From Croceivirga thetidis (lineage in GTDB: Bacteria; Bacteroidota; Bacteroidia; Flavobacteriales; Flavobacteriaceae), in the NCBI RefSeq assembly GCF_012272815.1, contig NZ_JAAWWL010000002.1, forward strand, positions 124,001-188,000: 64,000 nucleotides of DNA, in the 5' to 3' direction. The notes under the pieces are model-generated. The model ran no database searches, was not told the origin of the DNA, and saw only the letters and a list, made by a program, of their open reading frames with translations. The position numbers and the translations under genes were made by a program. Of this stretch, positions 18,825 to 27,762 are shown piece after piece. Positions within the stretch are counted from its first letter, which is position 1. Each line of letters opens with the position of its first letter.

Positions 18825-21194
18825 ATGAAATCATCCAAATTCCTTTACACTTTTGCTTTTGCCCTATTACTTGTTCTAACAGTAAACGCACAGCAAAGTG
18901 GACCAAATTCAACCCATTCTTTAAATAGCAGATTAATTTCAGAAGATTTTTTTCAGACCACTGAACGTGATTCGTTGTCATTGTGGCGTGAACAGGTGCT
19001 TTTGCATACTGATGCGGAAATCTACAAACCCCAGCAAAATTTGTTTTTCAAGGCCTATGTCTTAACAGGCCCTAATGAATTGCGTGTTAGCGCTAGTGAT
19101 GTCTTACGTGTAGAATTATTGGACCAAAATGGAAATTTAGTTTCAAACCAGTATCATAAAATACAAAGTGGTTCTGCTAATGGTGCAATTGAAATTCCAA
19201 AAAAATTAGAGGATGGAACTTATTATTTACGCGCTTATACCAGATGGATGCTGAATTACGGTGAAGAAAATCTTCCTTCTAAAGCGCTAAAAATCACAAA
19301 TGAAAGTAATGAATTCACCTTTGCTGATGGTGATATGACCATAGCACCTGAAGGAGGTGTCATCGTAGTAGGATTGGAAAATAAGGTCATTTTATCAAAT
19401 CTATCGGGTAACACAATTGTGGGACAAATTGTTGATGAAAATGGTAAAGTAATCAGTAGTATAACGAATTACGAAGATGGTTTGGCTACTTTTAATTTTA
19501 CTCCCCAAACTGGCAAGTCATATTACTTCAAACCTGGTTCAGGAGAACAACTCTCGCCGATTGAAGCTCAGGACGAAGGTATCTTATTACAGGCAAATGC
19601 CATTGAAACAAATTCTTTAAAAGTCCGAGTGCAAGCTACAGATGCCATGATGGCCAATAGTTACAAAGTGAAGGGAACTAAAAATGGACTTACATATTTT
19701 GAAACCCCCATAACATTTGAAAATGGTAAAAGGTCTTTTGAGTTGGAAATTCCGAAAAAGGGTTTACCCCAAGGAATAATGAATTTAGAGGTTTCTGATG
19801 AATACAATCAGATTTGGACTAAACGTCCTGTTTATATCCAATCAGGCGACCTAAATATAACAGTGGACAAAGAAGCGATTGTAGAAGATTCCAACAACAA
19901 AAGGCTTCGTTACAGGGTAAAAGTTAGTGATGCCGAGGGCAATCCTGTGACAACAGAATTATCACTTAGTGTGCGCGAAGAAGAATCGATAAATTCTTCA
20001 GTTAGTGATATGAAAAGGAATTCAAACTTTCTAACAGATTTGAAAGTACTTGCCGGTCGTGATTTACATGGGGAACTTCCTAAAAAGAATATTGAAACTC
20101 CAGATAATATTAAGTATTCTTTTCAGAATGGATTGGAATTCTATGGGCAGGCCTATGATTTCAATAACACCTTATTAAAAAATAAGGATATACAAGTTTT
20201 CGTGAACAACGAAAATGAGGTTGAAGTCAAAGAAGTAGCTACTAATGACGATGGCTTATTTTCATTGACCGGTCTACAGTTAGATGGTGAAGTAACCCTT
20301 ACTTTCAGAAGGGAAGGAAAAAACACTATGGAAAAGTTGGTTAAGGTAATACCATATGAGTATGAAGTGCCTGAGCTAAATTTAGGTAAAGAGTTAACCA
20401 CAAGCACCCCAAAAATTCAAAAAAGCAAGCAGTTTATACCTAAAAAACGTTTGGTAGACTTTGATTTTGCTGATAAACCAGCTAATCTAATTCCTTTGGA
20501 AGAAGTAACCTTGGTTGGAAAAAAACGTCTTAGCAAAGTCACGAAATCAGTTTACAATATTACCCCTTCAAGGGTGGCGTACCAAAGTGAGGAAAGACCA
20601 AAAACTATTCCACAGCTTTTTTTAGGTATACCAGGTGTTTATGTAACCAACTTGGGAGATATTGAACGTGTTTCTGTTTCCTTACCACAGTCTTATGGAT
20701 TGGGGCCAGTTCTTTGGGTGCTTGATGGTATTCCTTTAGTCCAGCCTGATCAGGCTAGTATTGATAATGCAACAACCCCTTTGGCAGAAATAATGAGTTT
20801 GGTCAGTTTTATAGATGTTGAACGCATTGAATTGTTGAGAGGTGCTGATGCAGGTGTTTTTGGTTCCAGAGCGGGCGGAGGTGTTATCTTGATCTATACC
20901 AAATCTGGCGCTTATTCATCAGAATACATTGCGAGAAAAGATGCACAAACTACGTTTGAGGGGTATGAAATTCCCATTGCGTTTGATGATTATTTAGAAG
21001 TGATTTCCAGAAAGAGAAAGTTGAAAGAAAACAACAAAACGTTGTTTTGGAATCCTTCGTTGGTTACCAACGAAAATGGTGAGGCAACATTTGAGTTCGA
21101 AGTTTTACATGAAGATTCAAGTTTAATGATTGATGTTAAGGCCGTTACCGAAGAGGGTAAGAGAGCCAGCTACACAACTAGTTTACAGGAGTAA
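18825..21194 (+). CDS. Exported macroglobulin-like / TonB-plug-domain protein without a beta-barrel
   Basis: 789 residues with a signal peptide (about 1-22, ending VNAQ). Residues about 40-150 resemble an MG2/alpha-2-macroglobulin beta domain (LHTDAEIYKPQQNLFFKAYV, then DGTYYLRAYTRWML). Beta-sandwich segments follow, then at about 565-705 a TonB-receptor plug-like domain (IPQLFLGIPGVYV, VLWVLDGIPLV, VERIELLRGADAGVFGSRAGGG). The last 60 residues return to a macroglobulin-like strand (LFWNPSLVTNENGEATFEFE). There is no room for the 22-stranded barrel of a TonB-dependent transporter, so it should not be called a transporter. It is probably periplasmic or outer-membrane associated. It is monocistronic: -7 element and palindrome upstream, strong terminator downstream. 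Confidence 0.85.
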   Translation: MKSSKFLYTFAFALLLVLTVNAQQSGPNSTHSLNSRLISEDFFQTTERDSLSLWREQVLLHTDAEIYKPQQNLFFKAYVLTGPNELRVSASDVLRVELLDQNGNLVSNQYHKIQSGSANGAIEIPKKLEDGTYYLRAYTRWMLNYGEENLPSKALKITNESNEFTFADGDMTIAPEGGVIVVGLENKVILSNLSGNTIVGQIVDENGKVISSITNYEDGLATFNFTPQTGKSYYFKPGSGEQLSPIEAQDEGILLQANAIETNSLKVRVQATDAMMANSYKVKGTKNGLTYFETPITFENGKRSFELEIPKKGLPQGIMNLEVSDEYNQIWTKRPVYIQSGDLNITVDKEAIVEDSNNKRLRYRVKVSDAEGNPVTTELSLSVREEESINSSVSDMKRNSNFLTDLKVLAGRDLHGELPKKNIETPDNIKYSFQNGLEFYGQAYDFNNTLLKNKDIQVFVNNENEVEVKEVATNDDGLFSLTGLQLDGEVTLTFRREGKNTMEKLVKVIPYEYEVPELNLGKELTTSTPKIQKSKQFIPKKRLVDFDFADKPANLIPLEEVTLVGKKRLSKVTKSVYNITPSRVAYQSEERPKTIPQLFLGIPGVYVTNLGDIERVSVSLPQSYGLGPVLWVLDGIPLVQPDQASIDNATTPLAEIMSLVSFIDVERIELLRGADAGVFGSRAGGGVILIYTKSGAYSSEYIARKDAQTTFEGYEIPIAFDDYLEVISRKRKLKENNKTLFWNPSLVTNENGEATFEFEVLHEDSSLMIDVKAVTEEGKRASYTTSLQE

Positions 21195-21210
21195 TTATTG
21201 AATATTAGCT

Positions 21211-21251
21211 AAAAAAGGGGCACACCGAAACAAGGTTGTGCCCCTTTTTTT
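21211..21251. terminator. Rho-independent terminator after the plug-domain gene
   Basis: Stem AAAAAAGGGGCACA / TGTGCCCCTTTTTT of 14 pairs around a 12-base loop, followed by a T-run. It starts 17 bases past the stop codon. The flanking A- and T-runs make it potentially bidirectional. Confidence 0.88.
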
Positions 21252-21290
21252 ATGGTTCTAAAATGAATGTTCAAATATTTCAAAAAAATG

Positions 21291-21321
21291 TTGTTTACTT
21301 AGTATTGAAAAGGTATTTTTG
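21291..21321 (+). promoter_or_regulatory. Promoter of the tRNA-Ser / tRNA-Pro pair
   Basis: TTG at 21291-21293, a 20-base spacer, then TATTTTTG at 21314-21321, matching the Bacteroidota -33/-7 arrangement. The first tRNA begins 36 bases after the -7 octamer. Confidence 0.6.
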
Positions 21322-21357
21322 CATCCGCTTTTTAAGCGATGTTCATTAAAAAATATT

Positions 21358-21441
21358 GGAGAGGTGCCGGAGTGGTAACGGAGCAGATTGCTAATCTGTC
21401 GGCGGGTAACTGTCGCCTGGGTTCGAGTCCCAGTCTCTCCG
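21358..21441 (+). tRNA. tRNA-Ser (anticodon GCT)
   Basis: 84-base class II tRNA with a long variable arm. The acceptor GGAGAGG pairs with TCTCTCC (one G-T at the base), and the discriminator is G. The anticodon stem GCAGA/TCTGT encloses loop TTGCTAA, so the anticodon is GCT, reading AGC/AGU. The T arm carries GTTCGAGTCC. The variable arm (GGCGGGTAACTGTCGCC) forms its own stem. CCA is not encoded. It is likely co-transcribed with the tRNA-Pro 110 bases downstream. Confidence 0.95.
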
Positions 21442-21551
21442 CAAGGCATAAAAATTTTGAAAGACTTGAGCTGTAAATTGCAAAAGAGTTCCAGTACACT
21501 GACTGGCCCTTTCGCTTCAGATGTTCTGTGAACATATTGTCAAGCTCAGTC

Positions 21552-21626
21552 CGGGGTGTAGCGTAGCCCGGTTATCGCGCCTGCTTTGGGAGCAGGAGGT
21601 CGCAGGTTCGAATCCTGCCACCCCGA
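21552..21626 (+). tRNA. tRNA-Pro (anticodon TGG)
   Basis: 75 bases. Acceptor CGGGGTG pairs with CACCCCG, and the discriminator is A. The anticodon stem CCTGC/GCAGG encloses loop TTTGGGA, so the anticodon is TGG, reading CCA and probably other CCN codons. The T arm has GGTTCGAATCC. CCA is not encoded. A rho-independent terminator starts five bases later, ending the tRNA transcript. Confidence 0.95.
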
Positions 21627-21630
21627 CTTA

Positions 21631-21664
21631 AAAAAACCGTCCTTGAAAAAGGGCGGTTTTTTTG
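21631..21664 (+). terminator. Rho-independent terminator of the tRNA transcript
   Basis: Stem AAACCGTCC / GGGCGGTTT (one wobble pair) with a TTGAAAAA loop and a T-run, directly after tRNA-Pro. Confidence 0.85.
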
Positions 21665-22114
21665 TTTTAAAATCTTTCTGATATCCAAGAATTTTACTTT
21701 TCCGACGTAAAGATTAGAATGGACTCATCTGAATTCAATCAATTCTATACCGATTATCTATATTTTGATACCATTTATACATTACTTGGTAAAATTTCCA
21801 TTTTTAATTTTTTATTTAATTAATAATTCCCCGACTCTTGGAAGATTATCTCAATGTTAAACTAAGTTCAAGTTTAGTCTTGGCGATTGTTCGAATTTGA
21901 AAACATCTTATTTTAGAGGTGTATTCTTGATGCCCCACATCAACCATTTTTTTAATTGCCTTAGGTTTTGGTCAATAACCAATCAACTTTTATATGTTGG
22001 ATAATCGTCTTTTGGTTTTTCAAAACCTTATTTCAAATGAGCTTTTTGAGCTAAAATCAATTTTTTACCATAAATAACATTCTATATCCCACTAATAATT
22101 AACCAATCCCTATT
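21665..22114. other. 450-base non-coding gap upstream of the secreted nuclease gene
   Basis: Very AT-rich stretch between the tRNA terminator and the nuclease ATG. I find no credible open reading frame, tRNA or exact TAnnTTTG box. The best near match is TATATTTTG around 21761-21770. There is a small hairpin GGTTTT-TC-AAAACC near 22014-22027. It must contain the nuclease promoter and probably a long leader, but I cannot place them. Confidence 0.5.
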
Positions 22115-25100
22115 ATGAAAAAAATTACCCTTCTAATTTCTTTGTTATTTACATCTGTAGTTATATACGCTCAAACACCAATTCTAATAAGTGAATTCGA
22201 GCCCAATCCCAACGGCAGTGACCCAGCAACGGCTTCTTTTGAATTAAGTGGGGCTCCGGGTCAAAGTTTCTCAGGTTGGATTTTGAGTGTTGAGGGAGAT
22301 ATTACTTCCGGTCAAACTGTGGATAGGGCGACAGAGGTTTCGGGAACATTTGATTCTAACGGCTTATTGGTTGTTACTATTCCGGATTTAGAAAACCCAT
22401 CCTTTACGGTAATTTTGACCGCCTCATTCACGGGTTCGCAAGGAAATGTTTTTAGCGAATCGCTAATAGGAGAGGTTTACGATGCAATTGGTATTCCAGA
22501 TAGTTCGGCAGACGAAGCGAATCTGATAGGAACAACTTTGGGGGGCGCGGATTTTACGTTCACCGGTGATGAACCAAGATTAGTCTTTAGGGATGGTAGT
22601 GTGGGTGATTGGTATGCGATTAACGACCCCGATAATGGTCAAGTCTTTGACATCTCCGCTACTGATGTAACCCCTTCAATATTCAACACAGACCCGACTG
22701 TGGGTTCGGATACCTTTGGGGCCATAAACCCAGACACAGGGGCAACGCAACCAATATTGATAAGTGAATTCGAGCCCAATCCCAACGGCAGTGACCCAGC
22801 AACGGCTTCTTTTGAACTGAGTGGGGCTCCGGGTCAAAGTTTCTCAGGTTGGATTTTGAGTGTTGAGGGAGATATTACTTCCGGTCAAACTGTGGATAGG
22901 GCGACAGAGGTTTCGGGAACATTTGATTCTAACGGCTTATTGGTTGTTACTATTCCGGATTTAGAAAACCCATCCTTTACGGTAATTTTGACCGCCTCAT
23001 TCACGGGTTCGCAAGGAAATGTTTTTAGCGAATCGCTAATAGGAGAGGTTTACGATGCAATTGGTATTCCAGATAGTTCGGCAGACGAAGCGAATCTGAT
23101 AGGAACAACTTTGGGGGGCGCGGATTTTACGTTCACCGGTGATGAACCAAGATTAGTCTTTAGGGATGGTAGTGTGGGTGATTGGTATGCACTCAACGAT
23201 CCTGATGGTGGCGCTGTTTTTGATATTACCGGTACTGATGTTACCCCTGCCATATTTAACAATGACCCCACAATTGGATTGGATACGTTCGGTACTATAA
23301 ATCCGGAGGTTGGGGGAGCAGTGCCAAATGTTATAGGAATAGTGGCCACCAATGCCATAAACCTAGAAGGTGATTCGGGTATGACCCCTTTTACGTTTAT
23401 CATTACTCGTACTGGTGATACGAGCGGTACAACTTCAGTTGATTATGCAGTTTCCGGTGCTACAGACGCCGCTGATTTTGGTGGAAGCTTACCTTCGGGA
23501 ACAATCTCTTTCGCAGCTGATGAAACCAGTCAGGTGTTGACCCTGAATATTACAGGAGATTCCGATATTGAAACAGATGAGAATTTTACAGTTACCTTGT
23601 CAAACCCAACCGGTGGAGAATCTTTAGATTCGGCCACTGCAGAGGGCACGATTCAAGATGATGATAGCGCAGTTGGAAGTTTTACTTTAATTCACGATAT
23701 ACAGGGTTCGGGAAGTTCTGTTGCCATAACCACAGAGGTTACAGTAGAGGCCATTGTGATTGCTGATTTTAGTTCGAATAACAAACTAGATGGCTTCTTT
23801 ATTCAAGAAGAGGATACCGATGCTGATGCTGACCCCACCACATCAGAAGGAATTTTTGTGTATTGTGGATCGGACAATTGCGGAAACTTCGCTTCCATCG
23901 CAATTGGTGATAAGGTTCAAATAACAGGTACCCCAACTGAATTCAATGATAAAAGTCAACTGCCAATTACAGCTTTAACAGTCATTAGTTCTGGTAATAC
24001 AATCCCAACCGCTACTGCTGTACAACTGCCTTTGACCAGTGTTGCAGATTTGGAAGCCTATGAGGGGATGTTGGTCACCTTTTCAGGTAATGGTTCGGAC
24101 CTTACTGTTAATGAACATTTTAATTACGATCGTTTTGGTGAAGTGAGTTTGAGTGCTGGAGGTAATTTGGCAGGAAGGTTTTATCAATTTACACAGTTGA
24201 ATTTACCCGATGTTACAGGATTTGCTAATTATTTGGACAATGTTGCCAGAAGTAACATCCTTGTTGATGATGGTCAAACAGGCACAAATCCTTTTCCCTT
24301 AATCAATGCAAGGGGTGGTAATGATTTAAGCCCAACCAATACCCTTAGAGGTGGAGATACGGTTTCTTCTATCACCGGAGCTTTAGATTTTGCTTTTGGA
24401 TCTTACAGAATTCAACCAACAGAGCCAATTAATTACGCTGCCGTGAATTCTAGACCAGCAGTCCCTCCTTCTGTTGGAGGCTCTTTAAAGGTAGCCAGTT
24501 TGAACGTTCTTAATTTCTTTACAACATTGGATAATGGTTCTAATACTACTGGTCCTGGTGGTGACCAACCTAGAGGAGCTGATAATACTGATGAATATCA
24601 GCGACAGTTGGATAAATTGGTGACAACATTGATTACCCTTGATGCTGATATAATAGGATTGGTTGAATTGGAAAATAACACGGCTGCCAATCCCGCAAAC
24701 GACGGAATTGACCCAGTACTGGAAGCTTTAGTCAATGGAATCAATGCTTCTATTGGTAGTACTACTTATGATTTTATAGACGCGGGCGTTGTTGGGACCG
24801 ATGTTATTAAAGTAGCCTTCATTTATAACACTACAGAGGTTTCTCCAGCAGGAAACTTCGCAATTTTGGATTCTCAAGCATTTGTAAATCCAAGAGGTTC
24901 TGGTGCCAACTTGAATCGTGCTGCATTGGCCCAGACCTTTACTGAAATTTCGACTGGTGGAAGTTTTACAGCAGTGGTAAATCACTTTAAATCAAAAGGT
25001 GCTTCAGGTAATCCTTCTGGTTTGGATATTGATCAAAATGACGGCCAAGGCAACTTTAATGATACTAGGACCAAAGCAGCTGAAGCACTGGTTGCTTGGG

Positions 25101-27649
25101 TACAGACAGATCCAACAGCAAGCGGTGATCCAGATTTTATGATTTTAGGAGATTTAAATGCTTATGCCATGGAGGACCCAATCAAAGCATTAAATAATTT
25201 AGGCTACAATAGTCTGGTTTCTCCAAATGGGCAGTCTTATAGCTTTTCATTTAATCAACAATGGGGCACTTTGGATTATATTTTGGCCAATGCCAGTTTG
25301 GAAGCGCAGCTAACAGGAGGAGCACATTGGCACATTAATGCAGATGAGCCGGATGCCTTGGATTATGACACCTCTTTCAATAATCCTGCGCTGTATGCAA
25401 ACGACATATATAGAAATTCAGATCATGATCCTTTATTGGTAGGTTTTAATTTAAGTGATACAACCCCTTCAATTGCCCTTTACATCAATTCTGGTGGTGG
25501 CGAGACGGTATTCGAGGGCAAGACCTTCCAGGCGGACACTTATTTCAATGGTGGAGATGCCTATTCCAATGCCCTTGTTCCGGTAGCGGAGCTCCACCAG
25601 AGCGAGCGAACCTCAGGCAGCAAGGCCTTTGGCTATGGGATCCCGGTACCTGATGGGGAGTACGATGTATCACTGTACTTCACCGAACTGTTCTGGGGCT
25701 CTTTTGGCGGCGGCGTTGGCAGTCGTGTGTTCGATGTGATGCTTGAGGGCGGCACGGTGCTCGACGATTATGACATCATTGCGGAGGTGGGTGCCGGAGT
25801 ACCGGTAAAGCGCACCTTCCGTGTAACGGTATCGGACGGGGAACTGAACATCGATTTGGACGCCCTTGGCCTTGACGGTCTTGACCAACCGACGCTATCG
25901 GGCATCTGCGTAGTGAGCGTTGGCGGTGGAGCGGTGAACACCAAACCCGTGATAACCCTCAACGGAGCAGCAAACATCACCCTTAACGTAGGGGACACCT
26001 ATATTGAGGAAGGTGCCACAGCCACTGACCCCGAGGAGGGCGACCTACCGGTAGGTTCGATAACGATAGGTGGCGATACTGTGGATACAGGCACCCCTGG
26101 CACCTATGTGGTGACCTATAACGTAATGGACAGTGAGGGCCTTGCCGCCGACCAGGTAACAAGGACGGTGAGTGTTGAGACGCTTGACGAACCGAACTTC
26201 TCGGTATTCATCAACTCAGGTGGCGGAGAGACGATACTAGGGGGCAAGACCTTTGTGGCGGACACCTATTTCAATGGTGGCAATACGGCAGTGAACAACC
26301 TCTTGGCGGTAGCGGAGCTGCACAAGACGGAGCGTACCTCTGGCACGAAGGAGTTTGGCTATGACATTGCGGTACCCAATGCGGAGTACGACGTAACGCT
26401 GTACTTCACCGAGATATTCTGGGGCGCCTTCGGTGGCGGTCCTGGCAGCCGTGTGTTCGACGTGATGTTGGAGGGCGGCACGGTACTTGACGATTATGAC
26501 ATCATTGCCGATGTCGGTGCGGGCACAGCGGTATCGAAGACCTTCAGGGTCATGGTCTCCGATGGGCAGTTGGACATCGACCTTGACGCCCTTGGGGCAG
26601 ATGGGGTGGACCAGCCCACACTATCTGGCATAGCGGTACAGAGCATAGGCGGCACGATAAACAACAAGCCTGTGATAAGCCTTAACGGCCTGGCGAACAT
26701 CACCCTGACCGAAGGGGACGCCTATACCGAAGAAGGCGCAACGGCGAACGACCCAGAGGATGGCCCAGTAGCGGTGAGCATCGGGGGCGACACTGTGGAT
26801 ACAGGCACACCGGGCACTTATGTGGTGACCTATGACGCCGTCGATAGCCAAGGACTAGCTGCCGACCAAGTGGTCCGAACGGTGACGGTACAAGCTGATG
26901 GCCCAACGGACTTCGCCCTTCGCATCAACGCGGGAGGCCCCGAGACCGTATTGGGCGGTGATACCTTTATAGCGGACGCCTTCTTTACGGGCGGTAGCAC
27001 GGCCAGCAATAGCGGTCTTGCGGTCCCTGAACTGCACCGGACGGAACGTTCCTCACCAACAAAGGAGTTCGGATACGAACTGCCATTGGTGAACGGGCAG
27101 TACGAAGTGACGCTTTACTTTACTGAGATATTCTGGGGCCTAGGAACCCGACCAGGGGTAGGAGCCCGAGTGTTCGACGTACAGTTGGAGGGCAGCACGG
27201 TATTGGACGACTTTGACATTGTAGCCGACAGTGGTGCCGGGGTAGCGGTGAGCAAGACCTTTACGATAACGGTATTGGACGGACAGTTCGACCTTTACCT
27301 GGAGAGCCTAGGTTCTGATGGTGCAAACCAACCGACGCTATCGGGCATAGAGATCGTATCGCTAGGTGGTTCAGGGCCCTCATTGATGGCGAACATCAAT
27401 GCGATGTCGTTATCACCGAACCCAGCGAACATCACATCAGTGGTCTCCTTCGAGCAACCCGAGCAGATAGAGCTGATACAGGTGTTCGATTTAACGGGTA
27501 GGCTGATACAGAGCTTTGATGCGAAGAAGATAAGAAGGGGCGACACCTTTGAGATGGACGTGTACCCGATACCTGCGGGCACCTATATCGTTAGGGCGGA
27601 GAGTCCTTCGGGTCTGGAGTACAACAAACAGATGGTGATAAAACGCTAA
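22115..27649 (+). CDS. Giant secreted multidomain nuclease (ExeM/NucH-type) with malectin domains and a T9SS sorting signal
   Basis: 1844 residues. Signal peptide (1-20, ending IYAQ). Two tandem 191-residue units (about 22-212 and 213-403) that are almost identical. Calx-beta domain (about 405-517). OB-like region of the kind found ahead of extracellular nucleases (about 522-770). Endonuclease/exonuclease/phosphatase domain (about 788-1112) with SLNVLNFF, GLVELENN, VVNHFKSKG, MILGDLNAYAMEDP and the terminal RNSDHDPLLVGF, i.e. the Glu, Asp/Asn and His catalytic set. Then malectin-Ig-malectin-Ig-malectin (about 1119-1755) with repeated NSGGGET, FGY and DYDIIA motifs. Last comes a T9SS type A C-terminal domain (MSLSPNPANITSV to KQMVIKR). 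Probable role: extracellular, surface-attached DNase binding glycans. The 3' third is markedly GC-richer than the 5' part. It is a single gene with its own terminator. Confidence 0.93.
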   Translation: MKKITLLISLLFTSVVIYAQTPILISEFEPNPNGSDPATASFELSGAPGQSFSGWILSVEGDITSGQTVDRATEVSGTFDSNGLLVVTIPDLENPSFTVILTASFTGSQGNVFSESLIGEVYDAIGIPDSSADEANLIGTTLGGADFTFTGDEPRLVFRDGSVGDWYAINDPDNGQVFDISATDVTPSIFNTDPTVGSDTFGAINPDTGATQPILISEFEPNPNGSDPATASFELSGAPGQSFSGWILSVEGDITSGQTVDRATEVSGTFDSNGLLVVTIPDLENPSFTVILTASFTGSQGNVFSESLIGEVYDAIGIPDSSADEANLIGTTLGGADFTFTGDEPRLVFRDGSVGDWYALNDPDGGAVFDITGTDVTPAIFNNDPTIGLDTFGTINPEVGGAVPNVIGIVATNAINLEGDSGMTPFTFIITRTGDTSGTTSVDYAVSGATDAADFGGSLPSGTISFAADETSQVLTLNITGDSDIETDENFTVTLSNPTGGESLDSATAEGTIQDDDSAVGSFTLIHDIQGSGSSVAITTEVTVEAIVIADFSSNNKLDGFFIQEEDTDADADPTTSEGIFVYCGSDNCGNFASIAIGDKVQITGTPTEFNDKSQLPITALTVISSGNTIPTATAVQLPLTSVADLEAYEGMLVTFSGNGSDLTVNEHFNYDRFGEVSLSAGGNLAGRFYQFTQLNLPDVTGFANYLDNVARSNILVDDGQTGTNPFPLINARGGNDLSPTNTLRGGDTVSSITGALDFAFGSYRIQPTEPINYAAVNSRPAVPPSVGGSLKVASLNVLNFFTTLDNGSNTTGPGGDQPRGADNTDEYQRQLDKLVTTLITLDADIIGLVELENNTAANPANDGIDPVLEALVNGINASIGSTTYDFIDAGVVGTDVIKVAFIYNTTEVSPAGNFAILDSQAFVNPRGSGANLNRAALAQTFTEISTGGSFTAVVNHFKSKGASGNPSGLDIDQNDGQGNFNDTRTKAAEALVAWVQTDPTASGDPDFMILGDLNAYAMEDPIKALNNLGYNSLVSPNGQSYSFSFNQQWGTLDYILANASLEAQLTGGAHWHINADEPDALDYDTSFNNPALYANDIYRNSDHDPLLVGFNLSDTTPSIALYINSGGGETVFEGKTFQADTYFNGGDAYSNALVPVAELHQSERTSGSKAFGYGIPVPDGEYDVSLYFTELFWGSFGGGVGSRVFDVMLEGGTVLDDYDIIAEVGAGVPVKRTFRVTVSDGELNIDLDALGLDGLDQPTLSGICVVSVGGGAVNTKPVITLNGAANITLNVGDTYIEEGATATDPEEGDLPVGSITIGGDTVDTGTPGTYVVTYNVMDSEGLAADQVTRTVSVETLDEPNFSVFINSGGGETILGGKTFVADTYFNGGNTAVNNLLAVAELHKTERTSGTKEFGYDIAVPNAEYDVTLYFTEIFWGAFGGGPGSRVFDVMLEGGTVLDDYDIIADVGAGTAVSKTFRVMVSDGQLDIDLDALGADGVDQPTLSGIAVQSIGGTINNKPVISLNGLANITLTEGDAYTEEGATANDPEDGPVAVSIGGDTVDTGTPGTYVVTYDAVDSQGLAADQVVRTVTVQADGPTDFALRINAGGPETVLGGDTFIADAFFTGGSTASNSGLAVPELHRTERSSPTKEFGYELPLVNGQYEVTLYFTEIFWGLGTRPGVGARVFDVQLEGSTVLDDFDIVADSGAGVAVSKTFTITVLDGQFDLYLESLGSDGANQPTLSGIEIVSLGGSGPSLMANINAMSLSPNPANITSVVSFEQPEQIELIQVFDLTGRLIQSFDAKKIRRGDTFEMDVYPIPAGTYIVRAESPSGLEYNKQMVIKR
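22188..22617 (+). repeat. Copy 1 of a 430-base direct repeat inside the nuclease gene
   Basis: Repeats at an offset of 573 bases (191 codons). Compared base by base with copy 2, I find two differences (a Leu codon region: GAATTAAGT against GAACTGAGT), both synonymous. It encodes the core of the first N-terminal 191-residue unit. Confidence 0.95.
22761..23190 (+). repeat. Copy 2 of the 430-base direct repeat inside the nuclease gene
   Basis: Second copy, in frame with the first. After base 23190 the two units diverge (residues AINDPDNGQ against ALNDPDGGA), so identity ends sharply within the unit. Confidence 0.95.
25490..27649 (+). other. GC-rich malectin / Ig-like / sorting-signal segment of the nuclease gene
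   Basis: Composition changes abruptly near 25490. By hand count, bases 26401-26460 have 37 G/C of 60, against 24 of 60 in 23521-23580 of the same gene. The segment covers exactly the three malectin units, the two Ig-like units (PVITLNGAANITLNVGD, PVISLNGLANITLTEGD) and the T9SS domain, and ends at the stop codon. Confidence 0.85.
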
Positions 27650-27671
27650 TGACCACACCAAACTGATAACC

Positions 27672-27699
27672 AAAAGCCGCTCCTAGGAGCGGCTTTTTT
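27672..27699. terminator. Rho-independent terminator after the nuclease gene
   Basis: Perfect 26-base palindrome AAAAGCCGCTCCT / AGGAGCGGCTTTT followed by two more T, 22 bases after the stop codon. Confidence 0.85.
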
Positions 27700-27762
27700 G
27701 TCTCCAGGTGTTATCCGTCGAAAAACCTGCTTAGTGATTTTGGTTTTCGCTACATTTAGGGT

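Noticed and set aside
18825-21194. TonB-dependent receptor gene
   Set aside because: The plug-like motif is present but the protein ends soon after it with a macroglobulin-like strand; no barrel sequence and no frameshifted remainder downstream before the terminator.
21358-21626. tRNA attachment site of an integrated element
   Set aside because: No integrase and no repeat of the tRNA 3' ends was noticed downstream; a normal terminator follows.
22188-23190. CRISPR-like or IS-like repeat
   Set aside because: Only two copies, both in frame inside one gene and coding for the same protein unit; no spacers, inverted ends or transposase.
25670-27037. Reading frames on the minus strand opposite the GC-rich part of the nuclease gene
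   Set aside because: Several open frames exist only because high GC lowers stop frequency; they have no family motifs and lie fully opposite a well-supported gene.
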